A stretch of 64,000 nucleotides of DNA from Nemertoderma westbladi (Eukaryota; Xenacoelomorpha; Nemertodermatida; Nemertodermatidae): the NCBI GenBank assembly GCA_032718475.1, contig JAUCBJ010000517.1:22948-86947 (forward strand). Direction: 5' to 3'. The notes under the pieces are model-generated. The model was given only the letters and a program-made list of their open reading frames with translations, made no database searches and had not been told where the DNA came from. Shown here piece by piece: positions 1 to 11,600 of this stretch; the first letter of the stretch is position 1, and each line of letters begins with the position of its first letter. The position numbers and the translations under genes were made by a program.

Positions 1-267
1 CTTATAACAGCCCTGCGTAGCTTCCCTAATTTGAGTAAGCTATGGATTGATTGCCTGTTTGGTGAACCGGAAGTGACCAAAGAAGAGGTTCTAGTCGATC
101 TTTATGATGTATTTTCTTCGGGAAATCTCGTTGAAGGGCTAAAGAACTTAAACATAAGTTATCGAAATACGCCTCATTTTATGTGTTTCTCGAAAATTGA
201 CACTGATCTCTCGGAATTTATTCGTAATACACTTTTGCATCGATGTAAAAACTTAATGATAGAGTAA
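1..267 (+). CDS. 3'-terminal exon of a leucine-rich-repeat protein (partial)
   Basis: The frame is open from the left edge to a TAA at 265-267. It begins LITALRSFPNLSKLWIDCLF, which fits the leucine spacing of an LRR, and continues with a second similar stretch (LVEGLKNLNISYRNTPHF). LRR tails like this are common at the C-terminus of NLR-type and other LRR proteins, but no NACHT or other domain is in view, so the gene type is unknown. The first ATG-like position inside the window is not a start; the exon simply enters from the left. The next AATAAA on this strand is at 851-856. LRR assignment rests on about 88 residues and is moderate. Confidence 0.5.
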   Translation, partial: LITALRSFPNLSKLWIDCLFGEPEVTKEEVLVDLYDVFSSGNLVEGLKNLNISYRNTPHFMCFSKIDTDLSEFIRNTLLHRCKNLMIE

Positions 268-1807
268 TGATCTTTTAATGGTATGAGGAGCTACCAAAAC
301 TAACTATCTTCATTATTTGAAATTTAACTCAATATTTGATAAAATCGCCCGTGAAGAATACCAGGTTTTCACTTTTATGTCGAATTAAAATTTTATTTGA
401 ATTTTATATATGATGAATTTGTATTTTTTTTTTAATTTATCCTTATTAAGTATTTTATTGTGCGTTTATTGTTTTAATTCGCTTATTGTAACTTTGGTTA
501 TAGATTCAGCTCTTCTGTAATCTGGGTTCTTTGTGAAAACCTGATATTTTTCACATGTGGATGGGGGTAAACTGCAAGGTGAAATATAAAGCAGAAAGTC
601 TGGTCTACTACAACACATGGGCCGATTCAATTAATTGACTATTTGCTTCCTTAATGTTTCTATAATCTTTAATCCTCTAATGTCTATAATTAACTAGAAA
701 GCCAGCAAGCTGGCTGGAAGGAGCCCGGGGGAAGAATCATAGCCAAGACTATTACAAATGAACAATGTCAGTCACAGCGGTAAGTAAACTAAACAATTGT
801 CTAAACTGTAAGGCGTGTGATGCTAGCTGACTTTGTGGCTCGTCCCACATAATAAAAAATGAAACTTTGCTATGACAACACACCCGGTTCTTTTAAATTT
901 GCGTGATTTGAGTTTTATGCTCGCACCACTATTTGTAAGAAATGTTAAAACTTATCTTACAGTATGCCAATGTTGTAATGGTATTAAAATATAATAATTA
1001 AATTTATTTACACTATTAATGCTTCAGCTAAAAAATGATGCTGATCCTATGTAATAAAAAAAATAAGAATATTATTTTTAAGAACCTTCTACATATATCC
1101 TATACAAAATAATCAGCCCAAGGATTCGTGGAATAATAATACAATCCTACTGCAGTGGTATAATTTATTTTGTTTATTGACAACTCAACTATTTTCTTGT
1201 CTATCCCTGAGAGCTGATAAAGGATGTGTAGACTCAGCCAGCAGCCAGCAGCAGGAGGGGTGTAGTCAAGGAATTCTGTCTTGATGGAATTCTATCTCAG
1301 GCAGCCCTGCACTCAACTGTTCCTACACAGCTAGCTGCTGCAGCTCAGGCAGGAGTTGTTACTCTACCATTGCTTTTAATTTCGCGACAAAATAATTTCA
1401 AAAAATGAAATATATCGAATACCACACATAGAATCGATCTGATATTTTGTAACGCGATTATGAACCAACAAAGCAATTTTGACCCATTGAAACCAACCAC
1501 CAATCCACCAAAAATTTCATCAAAATCACGAGGCAGGAAGTGCCTGAACCTAGATATTTATCAGTTAGTCAGTCAGTGTTATATATCCTGAGATTTTTAC
1601 AGTAAGTATCCTGCAGATTTTTACAGTAAGTATCCCGCTGTCGAGCGGGCTCCTAATTAATCGTGCTGTAATTTTATCACATTATATTTATGTAACATTG
1701 TAATTGTGAGTTGAATATAGTAATTGTAATTGAACCACGAAGTAAGGTTAACCTTAGCGTGGCGGTTCTAGGGTTCTTATTGATACACAGAATTAGTATG
1801 TCTAATA
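268..1807. other. Non-coding stretch with a MITE copy
   Basis: AT-rich sequence with no convincing exon. It holds one copy of a dispersed inverted-repeat element (346-622, listed separately), a possible poly(A) signal at 851-856, and a short tandem duplication near 1590-1637 in which CAGTAAGTATCC occurs twice. Confidence 0.6.
346..622. mobile_element. MITE family A, copy 1 (degenerate right end)
   Basis: Closely resembles 25985-26261 over its whole length. The better copy has inverted ends GCCCATGTGAAGAATACCAG; here the left end is GCCCGTGAAGAATACCAGG and the right end is degraded but still ends CATGGGC. No coding capacity. Confidence 0.7.
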
Positions 1808-3040
1808 CGGTGGCCCAGACTGCCAGAACGGCCAAGAAACTTTTTAAATGTGAAAGTGTACTTTTCAGTGCTAAAGTGTTCTTTTCAGTGTGAAAATTAT
1901 CTTTTCATTGTGAAAGTGTAAATTTGAAAGTGCTAAAGTGTAAATTTGAAAGTGTAAATTTGAAAGTGCGAAAGTGTAAATTTGAAAGTGTAAATTTGAA
2001 AGTGGGAAAGTGTAAATTTGAAAGTGTCGAAGGTTTCGAAGGATGTGACTTTGCTGGGTACGGCAAACCTTCAACCATAATACAAATCGGGATCACCCAT
2101 CTAATACACCCATGTCTTGGGAACCCATATGGTTTCAACTTGTCGTACCCATCTGTATGCCATGCTGCATTCGGACCACGGTTGGAATACATCCTTCGTT
2201 TAAGTTTCCGTTTTTGGCGTAATGCAGTAGCTTCTGGGTTCAAGAGTTTTAGCAGTTGTTGTACAGTAGAACGCGTTACAGGAAACCCTTTCTTATTAAG
2301 ATAGCGCCACATATGACGGTAACCCCAACTGGACCCCGAACCACGAATAATGTTTCTCATCACTGCTTTGATCTGGTCAATGTCAATGTTACGGTTTCTG
2401 CGTACTAAATGTAAGTCTTTAAGACGTCTTCTTATCGTACGTGCACTGATTTGGACATTTTCTCTAACCCGCATAATCTTTACAATCTCCACATGTCAAA
2501 CCCTGACGGAAATAATTTTTTAGTTTGATTTCGTCATATCCCGCCATGACAGAATAGACCACAACAGCGCATTAGTACGGATGCATTCTGCTGACATGTC
2601 AATAATGCAGTAATATTACTGTTTTATGTTCTGTATTACTAACTGCCAAATGTACCGGTACAGTGGATAGGCCTCTATGTATACTTTACAGCACATGGTC
2701 TGGCCTACCTATCTGAATTTAAATTTCCCGCCATAATTCGGATTTAAATTTACACTTTCAAATTTACACTTTCTCACTTTCAAATTTACACTTTCTCACT
2801 TTCAAATTTACACTTTCGCACTTTCAAATTTACACTTTCTCACTTTCAAATTTACACTTTCTCACTTTCAAATTTACACTTTCGCACTTTCAAATTTACA
2901 CTTTCGCACTTTCAAATTTACTCTTTCAGATTTACACTTTCACAATGAAAAGATCATTTTCACACTAAAAAGAACACCTTTGTAGCACTGAAAAGGACAC
3001 TTTCACATTTCAAAAGTTGCTTGGCCGTTCTGGGCCACCG
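1808..3040 (-). mobile_element. DNA transposon with long inverted ends and an integrase-type ORF fragment (IS3EU-like)
   Basis: The two ends are inverted copies of about 130 bp starting CGGTGGCCCAGA, followed inward by arrays of AAATTTGAAAGTG-type units on both sides (about 1915-2030 and 2750-2940). TA lies on each side (1806-1807, 3041-3042). The inside encodes a truncated integrase-like protein on the minus strand. The right end stops 32 bp before the Kazal exon at 3073, so the element forms part of that intron's 3' end. Non-autonomous: the transposase frame is cut short after the first catalytic aspartate region. The superfamily call rests on the protein fragment; a TA duplication would be unusual for it. 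Confidence 0.75.
2048..2492 (-). pseudogene. Truncated integrase-core (rve-type) transposase fragment
   Basis: Reading from 2492 downwards, the protein has an N-terminal basic helix-turn-helix-like part (ISARTIRRRLKDLHLVRR), then SWGYRHMWRYLNKKGFPVTR, then GPNAAWHTDGYDKLKPYGFP. The last motif is the start of an integrase catalytic core; its Asp (HTDGYD) is the first acidic catalytic residue. Shortly after (GFPRHGCIRW) similarity is lost and the frame runs into the element's own subterminal repeats, so the second Asp and the Glu are missing. This type of protein is known from eukaryotic IS3-like transposons and their domesticated relatives. It lies wholly within the inverted-repeat element 1808-3040 and is not a functional host gene. 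Confidence 0.7.
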
Positions 3041-3072
3041 TACTTAGTGTTTCTAATTTCATAATTTTCCAG

Positions 3073-3255
3073 ACGGACTGCGATGAATACTTTGAAGATG
3101 GTGCGGTTGGTTGTTCTGATCTGGAGGGACATGAAAAGGACCCAGTTTGCACCGTTCGGGGTGTAACGTACAACAATAAGTGCACCATCTGCCATATGAC
3201 CCCTCCCATAGAAAAAATCGCACATAACGGCCCGTGTTTGGGAGTAAACCATGAA
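3073..3255 (+). CDS. Kazal-type protease inhibitor domain exon (internal exon)
   Basis: A 183-nt exon (61 codons, phase 0 at both ends) between acceptor TTTTCCAG and donor GAA|GTAAGT. The translation has six cysteines in Kazal order: DCDEYFEDGAVGC, then DPVC, GVTYNNKCTIC, and AHNGPC. Kazal domains inhibit serine proteases or act as follistatin-like binding modules in secreted proteins. The loop before the P1 region is longer than in classical inhibitors. The exon shares phase and strand with the Kazal exon at 6657-6917, and I infer they belong to one gene. No signal-peptide exon was recognised upstream. The IS3EU-like transposon ends 32 bp upstream, so the branch point may lie in or next to transposon sequence. 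Confidence 0.82.
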
Positions 3256-4224
3256 GTAAGTATAGAGTTTGTTTTCACATACTTTATTGAGAGGGGAATT
3301 TGCATTTCATAACTATTTATTACAAAAACAAAGAACAAAAACATTTTCCCCTATTATTCCGAGATGTATAATTAGATGAGTGTTAGAGATCGACGTTAAA
3401 TATAATGCATCAGGGGTCACTTTGATCTTTGATGTAATGATTGTTTTGACTCTTAGCCCTCTTAGCCTTTTTCACGCGGACGTACATTAGTATTTTGTCT
3501 ATCGGTTAATGTACCGTCATTTTACTATTGTCCGTATTTGATCATTGTTTCAACATTCAGACTGTGGTTATTTTGTTCCGTTGTTTCCCGTTGTTACTTC
3601 TATTCTTTTTTTCATTTGCTTGTGGCTATTTACTGGTAATTTTTTATCGCCAATTAAATTATAATAATATAATAATAATGCACTTTTATTCAAATATTGA
3701 AACATTTATTTACTCTCTCATTTTCTACAGCGTCATAAAAAAGTTTAACTTTAATGTCACACTCACACTAATACATTAAGTGAAGCAAGGTACCGGTACC
3801 TGTAGGTATACCAGCTATTGTCAAATTTTAGTTTCACATTCCTATATTATTTACTGTGCTGTTGTACTGGTCTAGCAGTATTGGAAATAAACACTGTATG
3901 GTACCGGTAATATCAGTATGTATATGTATGGTACCGGTAATATCAGTATGTATGTATGATTTTATTGTTGCTCGCAGTAAACCATTTCACCGGTAAAGGA
4001 TACCGTTGGCATCACAAAATTTTAATTTCGCGATTTATATCATTGTCTCAACGGGAGGGAGTATAATTTGAAGAGATTGCATACGGAGGACGTCCTCCGT
4101 TAGAAGAAGGTCCTCGGTTGGTATGAAGGTATTTTTGTTGTGTCTTCGAAAGTTTATGTTTACACGAACACTCCAACCATATGGACCATATGTACCATAC
4201 CATACCATATGTACATATCTACAG
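3256..4224. other. Kazal gene intron, left part
   Basis: No exon recognised. Contains a 30-bp direct duplication built around GGTACCGGTAATATCAG (3901-3960) and AT-rich sequence. Confidence 0.5.
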
Positions 4225-5775
4225 CCCAGGTAGCACAAATACGTAAATTTACGGTAAATTTACGTTCATTATTCGTCCAGACGTTCTGGATTTATGTTCA
4301 TATGACGTTGTATTTCTCCCATAAGATGCTATTGATGCTAAACGTTCAATAGTTCAAAGTTGGCCGTCAGAAGTACCGTAATATGAACGGGCAATTGAAC
4401 GTAAAAGAGACCACAGGCAATCTATGTTCAAATGACGTGTTCACTAGACGTTCATTTCTGGTGTGTTATAGGTCCATATTAGGTTGAATAAACGTAAAAA
4501 TTTAACGTGAGACCAACCAATCACTGTTTGTTGGTGCATGTTCTGTGTAGAGAGGGGAGGGGGGGGGGGGGGGGGGGTTAGCCTACCTTATCCAATCCCT
4601 ACACCCTATCCTACGGCCCTACACCTACAATACCCTATACATTTAGAGAAGGAAGCATCAGAGTATATATGAAATTATTTAATCGATAGTGATATAAGAG
4701 TATCCATGATATATTATGGTGATGATCCACAAATTCACATTGGATTAGTTAGATTTCTGTATTTTATCTTATTTCCAGCCAAAATAGATTATTCATATTG
4801 ATGAATCTTAAAAAAATTAATTAATTTTATGACCTTATAATTGATATTTTAAATTTTGTATCTATGCAATAAGGCAATAATACATACAAAAAGCAATTGA
4901 AACGTAAGAAAGGTTTATATAATATGATAAATTTGTAAAATAATAAATAATGTTTTGCGATTAAAAAAATTACCCTACGCATGATAGAAGTTTGAACATT
5001 CCAACGCCCATATATCCGATTTATCTCAACAAAATGTAATGGTATTTGGTCAGTTGGTATCAAAATAGACAAACTTTTGCGGTTTTCTTTGTTTGATATT
5101 TTCTTGGTTCAAAAGGCCTAATATATTCTAATAATTTTATTACAATTTTTCGTGACATAGTACTAGTGTATTAGCTTTAGTAATCAGTAGAATCACCTTT
5201 GTCTAATTTTGATGTTATTTGTTGTTTAAAATGTTTAAAAATGCGTCAGCATTGTATTGGTTATCAATGTTTTGTTGTGTGAATAATTTTTCGATTACTT
5301 AAAGTAATTGTTTTGTATTGAGAATGAACCATTAGTCCAGATATAACTAAGCGGAACCACACCAACCATACAAGGAGTAGGCTAACCAACATAAAAAATA
5401 ATTGCACAATAATAAATAGTCAGATAATTGTATCACGAACAAGTTTGAACATGCCATTGACATAACAAGTTAAAGTAAATTATGTTTGAACGTTCATAAA
5501 CGTTCAAACAACGTACATATTTAGGTACAAAGAAATGAACGCATAACTGGACGCAATTTGAACGTTCAATATTCGTTTGTTTTGGTTCATATTCAATTTC
5601 TTTAAAGTTAGGACGTTAAATTACCTAATGTGAACGTCACAATTTGGTAAATTACTCACAACGTCAGCAATTTTTACCTATTTTGAACAATATTTCATTG
5701 ATGTTCAGATTCGCATAAAAAAAGTACCAAATATGAACGTTCAATTTCTTTCGTGGACGTCCTGTGCTACCTGGG
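4225..5775. mobile_element. Inverted-repeat element, ends CCCAGGTAGCACA
   Basis: Left end CCCAGGTAGCACA at 4225; the exact inverse ends at 5775. Both flanks inside carry many copies of GAACGT/ACGTTC (about 4240-4500 and 5450-5760), i.e. subterminal repeats. The interior is AT-rich, with a poly(G) tract near 4558-4577, and has no ORF resembling a transposase. No clear target duplication is visible. Probably a non-autonomous DNA transposon inside the Kazal gene intron. Confidence 0.65.
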
Positions 5776-5917
5776 AGTATGTGGTGTGTATGATCAGTAT
5801 GAGGTCTAAAATACCAAAAATATAACGAATTACGGTAACATTTTTAGAACAATAAGTACCTTTATTTCACTTCCACGTATTTGTCGAAATAATGTTAAAT
5901 TTTTTACAGTAGGTCTA

Positions 5918-6525
5918 ATGTGGGGCGAGACACGTAGTCGGCGAGCCTTGGCATACGGTTCATATAGGGCAAATGGGGCATGTCCGTCTGTCTGTCTGTC
6001 TGTCCGTCCGTCTGTCTGGTAGATGTTTGAACGCGAATTTCTCGGCATCGCTCATTCGGAATTGAACCAAACTTAGTAGGTAAGTAGTAGAGAGAAAGTT
6101 TGTAAAGTTTGGTGAAAAATCATGCAGTCTGACGTCAGCTACGACAGATTATGTGGTTTTTAGAAAATGTTAAATTTCTCGAGAAGGCCTCATTTTCCTG
6201 AGCTGAAATTTTGGTGGCCTGTAGAGAATCATGAAGTCTATCTTTTACGAAATTGAAAAGTTAAGACATTTAATTGGGGATCCGCTAGAGACTCAGAAGT
6301 AATGACATAGGCCTACCGGTACGGTACTGCTGTACAGTGCTGCACTGGTAAGTACGAAATTGCAGAATAACAATTTGACACCACCTAGCGGATTAACATA
6401 TGATTGTATGTCGAATGAATACATTTATAGCATGGGATATTGGGTCCAAACTAGACATGCCCCATTTGCTCTATATGAACCGTATGCCAAGGCTTGCCGA
6501 CTACGTGCTGCGCGAAGTCCCCACG
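5918..6525. repeat. Inverted pair of a dispersed repeat, with a (TCTG)n microsatellite
   Basis: About 62 bp at 5920-5983 (TGGGGCGAGACACGTAGTCG onward) reappears inverted at 6452-6520, with the shared core ATGAACCGTATGCCAAGGC. A TCTG/TCCG microsatellite follows the left arm (about 5983-6020). Related fragments occur near 22277-22305 and, more loosely, 24180-24300. Confidence 0.6.
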
Positions 6526-6656
6526 AACGTGTATTGATCGGTTAAAAAACCTATTTTGTGGAATAAATATAATTTCGTAAATCTTCATAGAATATGGCCT
6601 TCTTTAAATCACAGAACTCACTAACATTACTGTGTAACAATTTACCAATGTTACAG

Positions 6657-6917
6657 CCGAATTGTCGTCCGTTTGCTAACCAACCATGTCCGCCGACATG
6701 CAATAACATAAGGCGGCTGAGATACGATGGTCGGAATGGCCCGTGCAGTCGGCATAGTCACGACCAACTGTGCGGTACGGATGGTAGAACATATTACTCA
6801 GAGTGCGCTCTTTGTAAACACCGAGACGTCGCGGTTGGTCCCTGCAGGAATGTTAATATCGCTTACGGGATGCCATGTGGAGTATCAGAGGAACTTATTG
6901 ATTATCTCAATCTATAG
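6657..6917 (+). CDS. Kazal-type domain, 3'-terminal exon
   Basis: Acceptor TGTTACAG precedes phase-0 sequence that runs to TAG at 6915-6917. The translation is rich in cysteine: PNCRPFANQPCPPTC, then a Kazal core with DQLCGTDGRTYYSECALC and VGPC, then a tail NIAYGMPCGVSEELIDYLNL. CGTDGRTYYSEC is a textbook Kazal motif. The phase matches the exon at 3073-3255, consistent with a multi-Kazal secreted protein spanning the transposon-rich intron. The last 20 residues contain one extra cysteine that may pair outside the Kazal fold. Whether further exons lie between the two is unknown. Confidence 0.82.
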   Translation, partial: PNCRPFANQPCPPTCNNIRRLRYDGRNGPCSRHSHDQLCGTDGRTYYSECALCKHRDVAVGPCRNVNIAYGMPCGVSEELIDYLNL

Positions 6918-8623
6918 TAATAGATCTACTAAATACTGTTACAAGGTTAAACTATGTTTATTTAGATGCGAAATACACAGGTATAGTAGGCTGGTGAATG
7001 TACCTAATTTAAATTGTATCATGATGATATGCCACTTCAATATTTAATCTTGCTTGTTGAGGGGTAACGTACAGTAATAACGGTTCTTACCTGTACTTAA
7101 TACATCATACCCTGGAAGGGGAGGTGGGGGTGTGGTGGTGTCATTGAATTACGATATTATTCCAGAAGATAGTGTACAGTATGTAAGATGGAATCAGTTC
7201 TCATTCTGCACTCAAGGTGTACTAAACAACTGTTTGAAATTGATCAGAAGCCCTTGATTGTATTGCCGGAGCGAACTGACACGGTCAATAGATTTAAAGC
7301 TGTCGAGTTGAAAATTTGTAGGCAACAACAATAATCCAGGACATGGTGAAATATAGTGTACAGTAATGTTCTCCACACGGACCCCCTGTTTCTTAAGCCT
7401 TTGAAAAGTATCGTATCGCGGCCATTCTTCACATTAGTCGTGATTTTTATGTATCACTAGAAAGCTTCCGTTATAAGGATTCCAAATGTCAACTAGTCTT
7501 GAGTTTCGCTGCGAAACCAACAACAGATATTGGCGTTCAAAGATTCTATTTATTAATTAATACACAATATTCTAGAACACTATATTTTTTATATATATAT
7601 ATATATTTTATATTTTCTTACAACAGAGCTCCGGAAATATTGGCCAATTTTCTGGCTCCGGGCAAATTAACCCGGAGCCAATCCGGGGCTTATGTTGTTG
7701 AAATTCGAATTAAAACAATAAGTTTTTTGATGTATGAAATATTAACTAATTATTATTTACAGTCCGGACCTAATAGTATGTTATGTTATTGGTGAACCTG
7801 TGCAAAACGTAATTCATGTATTATTTTATTATGGTCGATAAATATATAATAATATGAATAATGTACCTAAATATCATAGTAATGAACATAATCAATTGTG
7901 GGTGTATACTGATTGGTTACAGACTGTTTTTCTTAGGTTTCCTTTAAGTAACAGATTAATTTTATACTAGTAATCTGGAGCCGGTTCATAAGGGGGGGGG
8001 GGGGGGGGGAAGGGGGGTGGATCAACTGAGAAGTCTAAAACATAAGATTATATTTTAGCCAAATGAACACCCGATTGGGTCTTTGACGCAATCAAATTTC
8101 ATCCCTCTCTAGGGGAAAATCGACGCAAATAACAGCTGATACTCTTTAATGACTGTAACCGGTTCTATTGAATTTGGTTTATTGTTTTAGTTAGAATAAC
8201 ATGCCACTGTAAACTGCTCATTTCCCTTAATTGATAATTTAACATTGAGGCGAGATATTAATTCGACGAGAGAGAATTTGTGTCAAATCCCCCCCCCCCC
8301 CCCCCCCTTTCATTCATGTGAACAAACAGTTTAAAATTAAACAGTCAAATTGATATGATCATCCGAAAAATCATATAATAATATACAGTAGTGGACAAAA
8401 TAGATTTATTGAATGGAAAGCATCTGCAAAATGAAATAAATATTATTTCTGATTCCAATGTGTACACCATATCATATATAAAAGCTGTACCTAACTATCT
8501 TAATTTAAAAACAAATAAATACTTCGGGGGATTTTAAAAGTTACCACCAAATCATGCTGATATAGAAATACCAAAACCAAAGAAAGTATTGATAATTTCA
8601 GTTCTATGCGCGTCGATAATTAT
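6918..8623. other. Intergenic, repeats only
   Basis: Between the Kazal gene stop and the TPP2 stop. Holds a dispersed motif near 7453-7520 (AAGGATTCCAAAT, also at 39712-39790 and inverted at 52950-53006), poly(G) at 7991-8011, a MITE family B copy (8110-8292) and poly(C) at about 8289-8307. A minus-strand AATAAA at 8405-8410, about 215 bp past the TPP2 stop, is a plausible TPP2 poly(A) signal. Confidence 0.5.
8110..8292. mobile_element. MITE family B, copy 1
   Basis: Near-identical to 25697-25880 across about 180 bp (shared CGACGCAAATAACAGCTGAT and ATAACATGCCACTGTAA). In the other copy the ends are inverted (CAGGGGAAATTCGACGCAAA against TTTGCGTCCACTTCCCCTG). The right end here is overwritten by a poly(C) run. 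Confidence 0.65.
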
Positions 8624-11600
8624 CTAAAAAGGAAGAAACTTTGGCGGGTAGCGATTAGGAATGAGACGTTCCTCATAATGATCAGCAATATGATTGTATC
8701 CCAACTGGAGGAGCATATCTTTAATCCGATTATCGCCATCTTTACTCGTCTTACCATCGCTGTCCTGCTGACGAAGTAGACCCGCAATAGCTTTTGCATA
8801 GAAACCTTTCACTCGACAATATCTAATAAAGAAGGTAACAACCTGAGGCTTATTATCTGCTTCTACGTCAACCCATTCACTGAGAGATTCGTAAAGCGGA
8901 TCTATCTCATTGGTAGGAACAGAAACCTCGCCACCATCCAGACCATCTAGGATCTTATCAGCAAGAGCGCAACCCTTGCGACACAAGCTGTCAATTAAAT
9001 GACCCTTCATGGAATCAATATCTTTCTTAACATCACTGTCGACTTGACGCACCGCAACTTGAGCGCGAAACTCTTTTGTATTAATGCGCTCAATAATCTT
9101 ATTGCTAATATCCATAATTTTATCGAGGATATATGTGTTCCTATTCTTCACGCCATCTAAACACACCAACCGTGCACACATTAATGGCAGATGATCCGGA
9201 TACTGAACCAGAAGTTTCTCATAAGTTTCATCGTTATCTAGAGTCTTATGGTAAACGTTGATAACCCCGTCCCGAATTGTCTCCTCTACGGATTTATCGC
9301 TTTTCGTTTCACTCGCTTTATTACTTTTGTTCGGCGAAGGTCCGATTATATACTTGGCATTATACGTGATGGCCTTCTTGACGGGGTCGCTAGCTGCCAC
9401 CGAGATCGATCCTTGAAGGAACGAACCAACGGAAGAATATGACTTGAGAAACCTTTCCGCGGGTATGGGGCATGTGAACACCGTGGTTGACTGTCCAGGA
9501 CGCAATGCGATAGCTGTGGTAGCCCGCAGTAGTTCGGCTCTGATAGCAGCGAGAGGCGTAGCATAGAAATACAGATTGACAATCTGCGATAAACCGAATT
9601 TATTCTCCAAAACAAACATTGTATCTTTGCATTTCTCTAGCAATTCGTAATTTGGATGACAAATTTGAAATCGAATTGTATAATCTCCTTTTTCTAATCT
9701 GAAAGCGTATTTATAAGGAAAGGCATCCCCAGCAGCAATGAACTGTTTGTTAATGTCATACATCAACCAAAGCTGACTCTCAAAGTCACTTTCATAGAGA
9801 AACTCACAAAATGTCGGAAATTGAGGTATGACCTCCATCTCTCTACTCTGATGGAAGTTGTAAGTTAAGATAAGTTGGTAACTCAACTTATTATTCACCA
9901 TGGCATCCCGCTCCATTGATAGGGGAGATATTTTATAGTCAGTTGGCCTATACTGAGTTTTGCAACTTCTAAATGAACCCGAGATAACAGCCTCTTCCAC
10001 ACAATGACCCATTGTGTTGGCTACTGTTAGACGACTAACACCATCACTGGATGACAGGCACACATCTTGATGATCCAACTTTAAGCCATGGAATTCCACA
10101 TTATAACTCAAATGAGCCTCAAATAGGCTTTCAATACGCCAGTCCCTGGCAATACACACTTCTAATGTATAATCTTCTTCCACTTTGAAATAAAAATACT
10201 TTGTCACATTGCTGTTCAAAATAAATACCTTACACATTTCAGTGGTGCGGAAAGCTTGCAAGGTTTTTAGGTAAATACAATGAATCCAGAAAACCTCTTT
10301 GGCATTGGCGTCTTCTAGATTAATACTAACCTTGCACCAACTAGAACCTTTTGGAACAGCAATAAAACGTCGAACAATATCTGATTGCCGAAATACAATG
10401 TCATTGCCGGACAAGCTGGAATCGGTTGATGGGACAATAATCGTTATAGGAAGCCGGAAGAGTGGCCCCGCATCTATTCTATTAAGATCGTATCCATATA
10501 TGCAACTGAAATGAGCACCTTCTTTGAGAACGCTGATATCAAGAGATATGTTAAAATAATGGCTACTGTTGCACATGGTTAAGAATTTTGGATGCCTCAC
10601 CCAAGGTTCCTCACATGTCATCAGTATGGGCACGGAAAAGGCGACTTTATCACCATTGGAAACAGACTCGTGAAACTCAACTGATATGACGGTTCGATAT
10701 AGATGTGGCGAATTAATTTGGTGCAGATCCCGTATATATAAACCACGACCCCCATTCACTGACACTATAATATTAGCCATATTCACAGGATGTGGTATTT
10801 CATGTGCTAACAAATGATTAAAGGCTTTCTCTACTTGTAATAAACCCATTCCTAGGCTAAGGTGGTCTTTCTGATGACCTGCACTGTTCTCAATGGCTCG
10901 ACGCACGCTATGTGAAGTGTATCTGTGTCCTGCAGCCTTTATTCCACTCAGTACCAAAGCAATACCCCCACAGGCATTTGGAGAAGCCATACTAGTACCG
11001 TTCATCAGTTGTGTGTTCTTCAGTGTATAGGTTGGCACGCTGGTTATGGCAGCACCCGGGGCACTTATGCAGACACCATTACGACCTTCGGGAGTCGGAC
11101 CCCTCGAAGTAAACATGTAGGGTGCCGATTTACCCTGTCCATACATTGAATACAAGGCCTTCATCATCTCTGGGGTAATGTAAGCACCAACACCAATGAT
11201 ATCGCTGGATGAAATCTGCGGCGCATCAATGGTGCTTAAACCAGGACCATCGTTCCCAGCAGAAGTAACAAATATAATACCATGTTTATTGACAGCCTCT
11301 ATAATAGTCTCCACTATTTTTCCAGATCCATTCCAATTCGAAGCCTCTCCAAAGGAAAAGTTAATTAAATCAACTTTATTCTTAATGCAATGGTTGACTG
11401 CCCTTATAATTGATGTTCCTGTCTCCATCTCCCTGCCGAGTCGTGAATCCGCTATCTTAATAGATACTATTTGTGCACCGGGCGCAATGCCATTCCGCTC
11501 TGGTTCCTGTGGAAAGTTTGCCGCTGCAATAGCAGCCACATGGGTTCCATGCGCACCCCCATTTGTCACTATACACAAAACATTGCCGTTTTCATATATA

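Noticed and set aside
3528-3779. Hydrophobic 83-residue frame in the Kazal intron, considered as a signal-peptide exon
   Set aside because: Lies downstream of the first Kazal exon and is AT-rich noise; no donor near a cleavage site.
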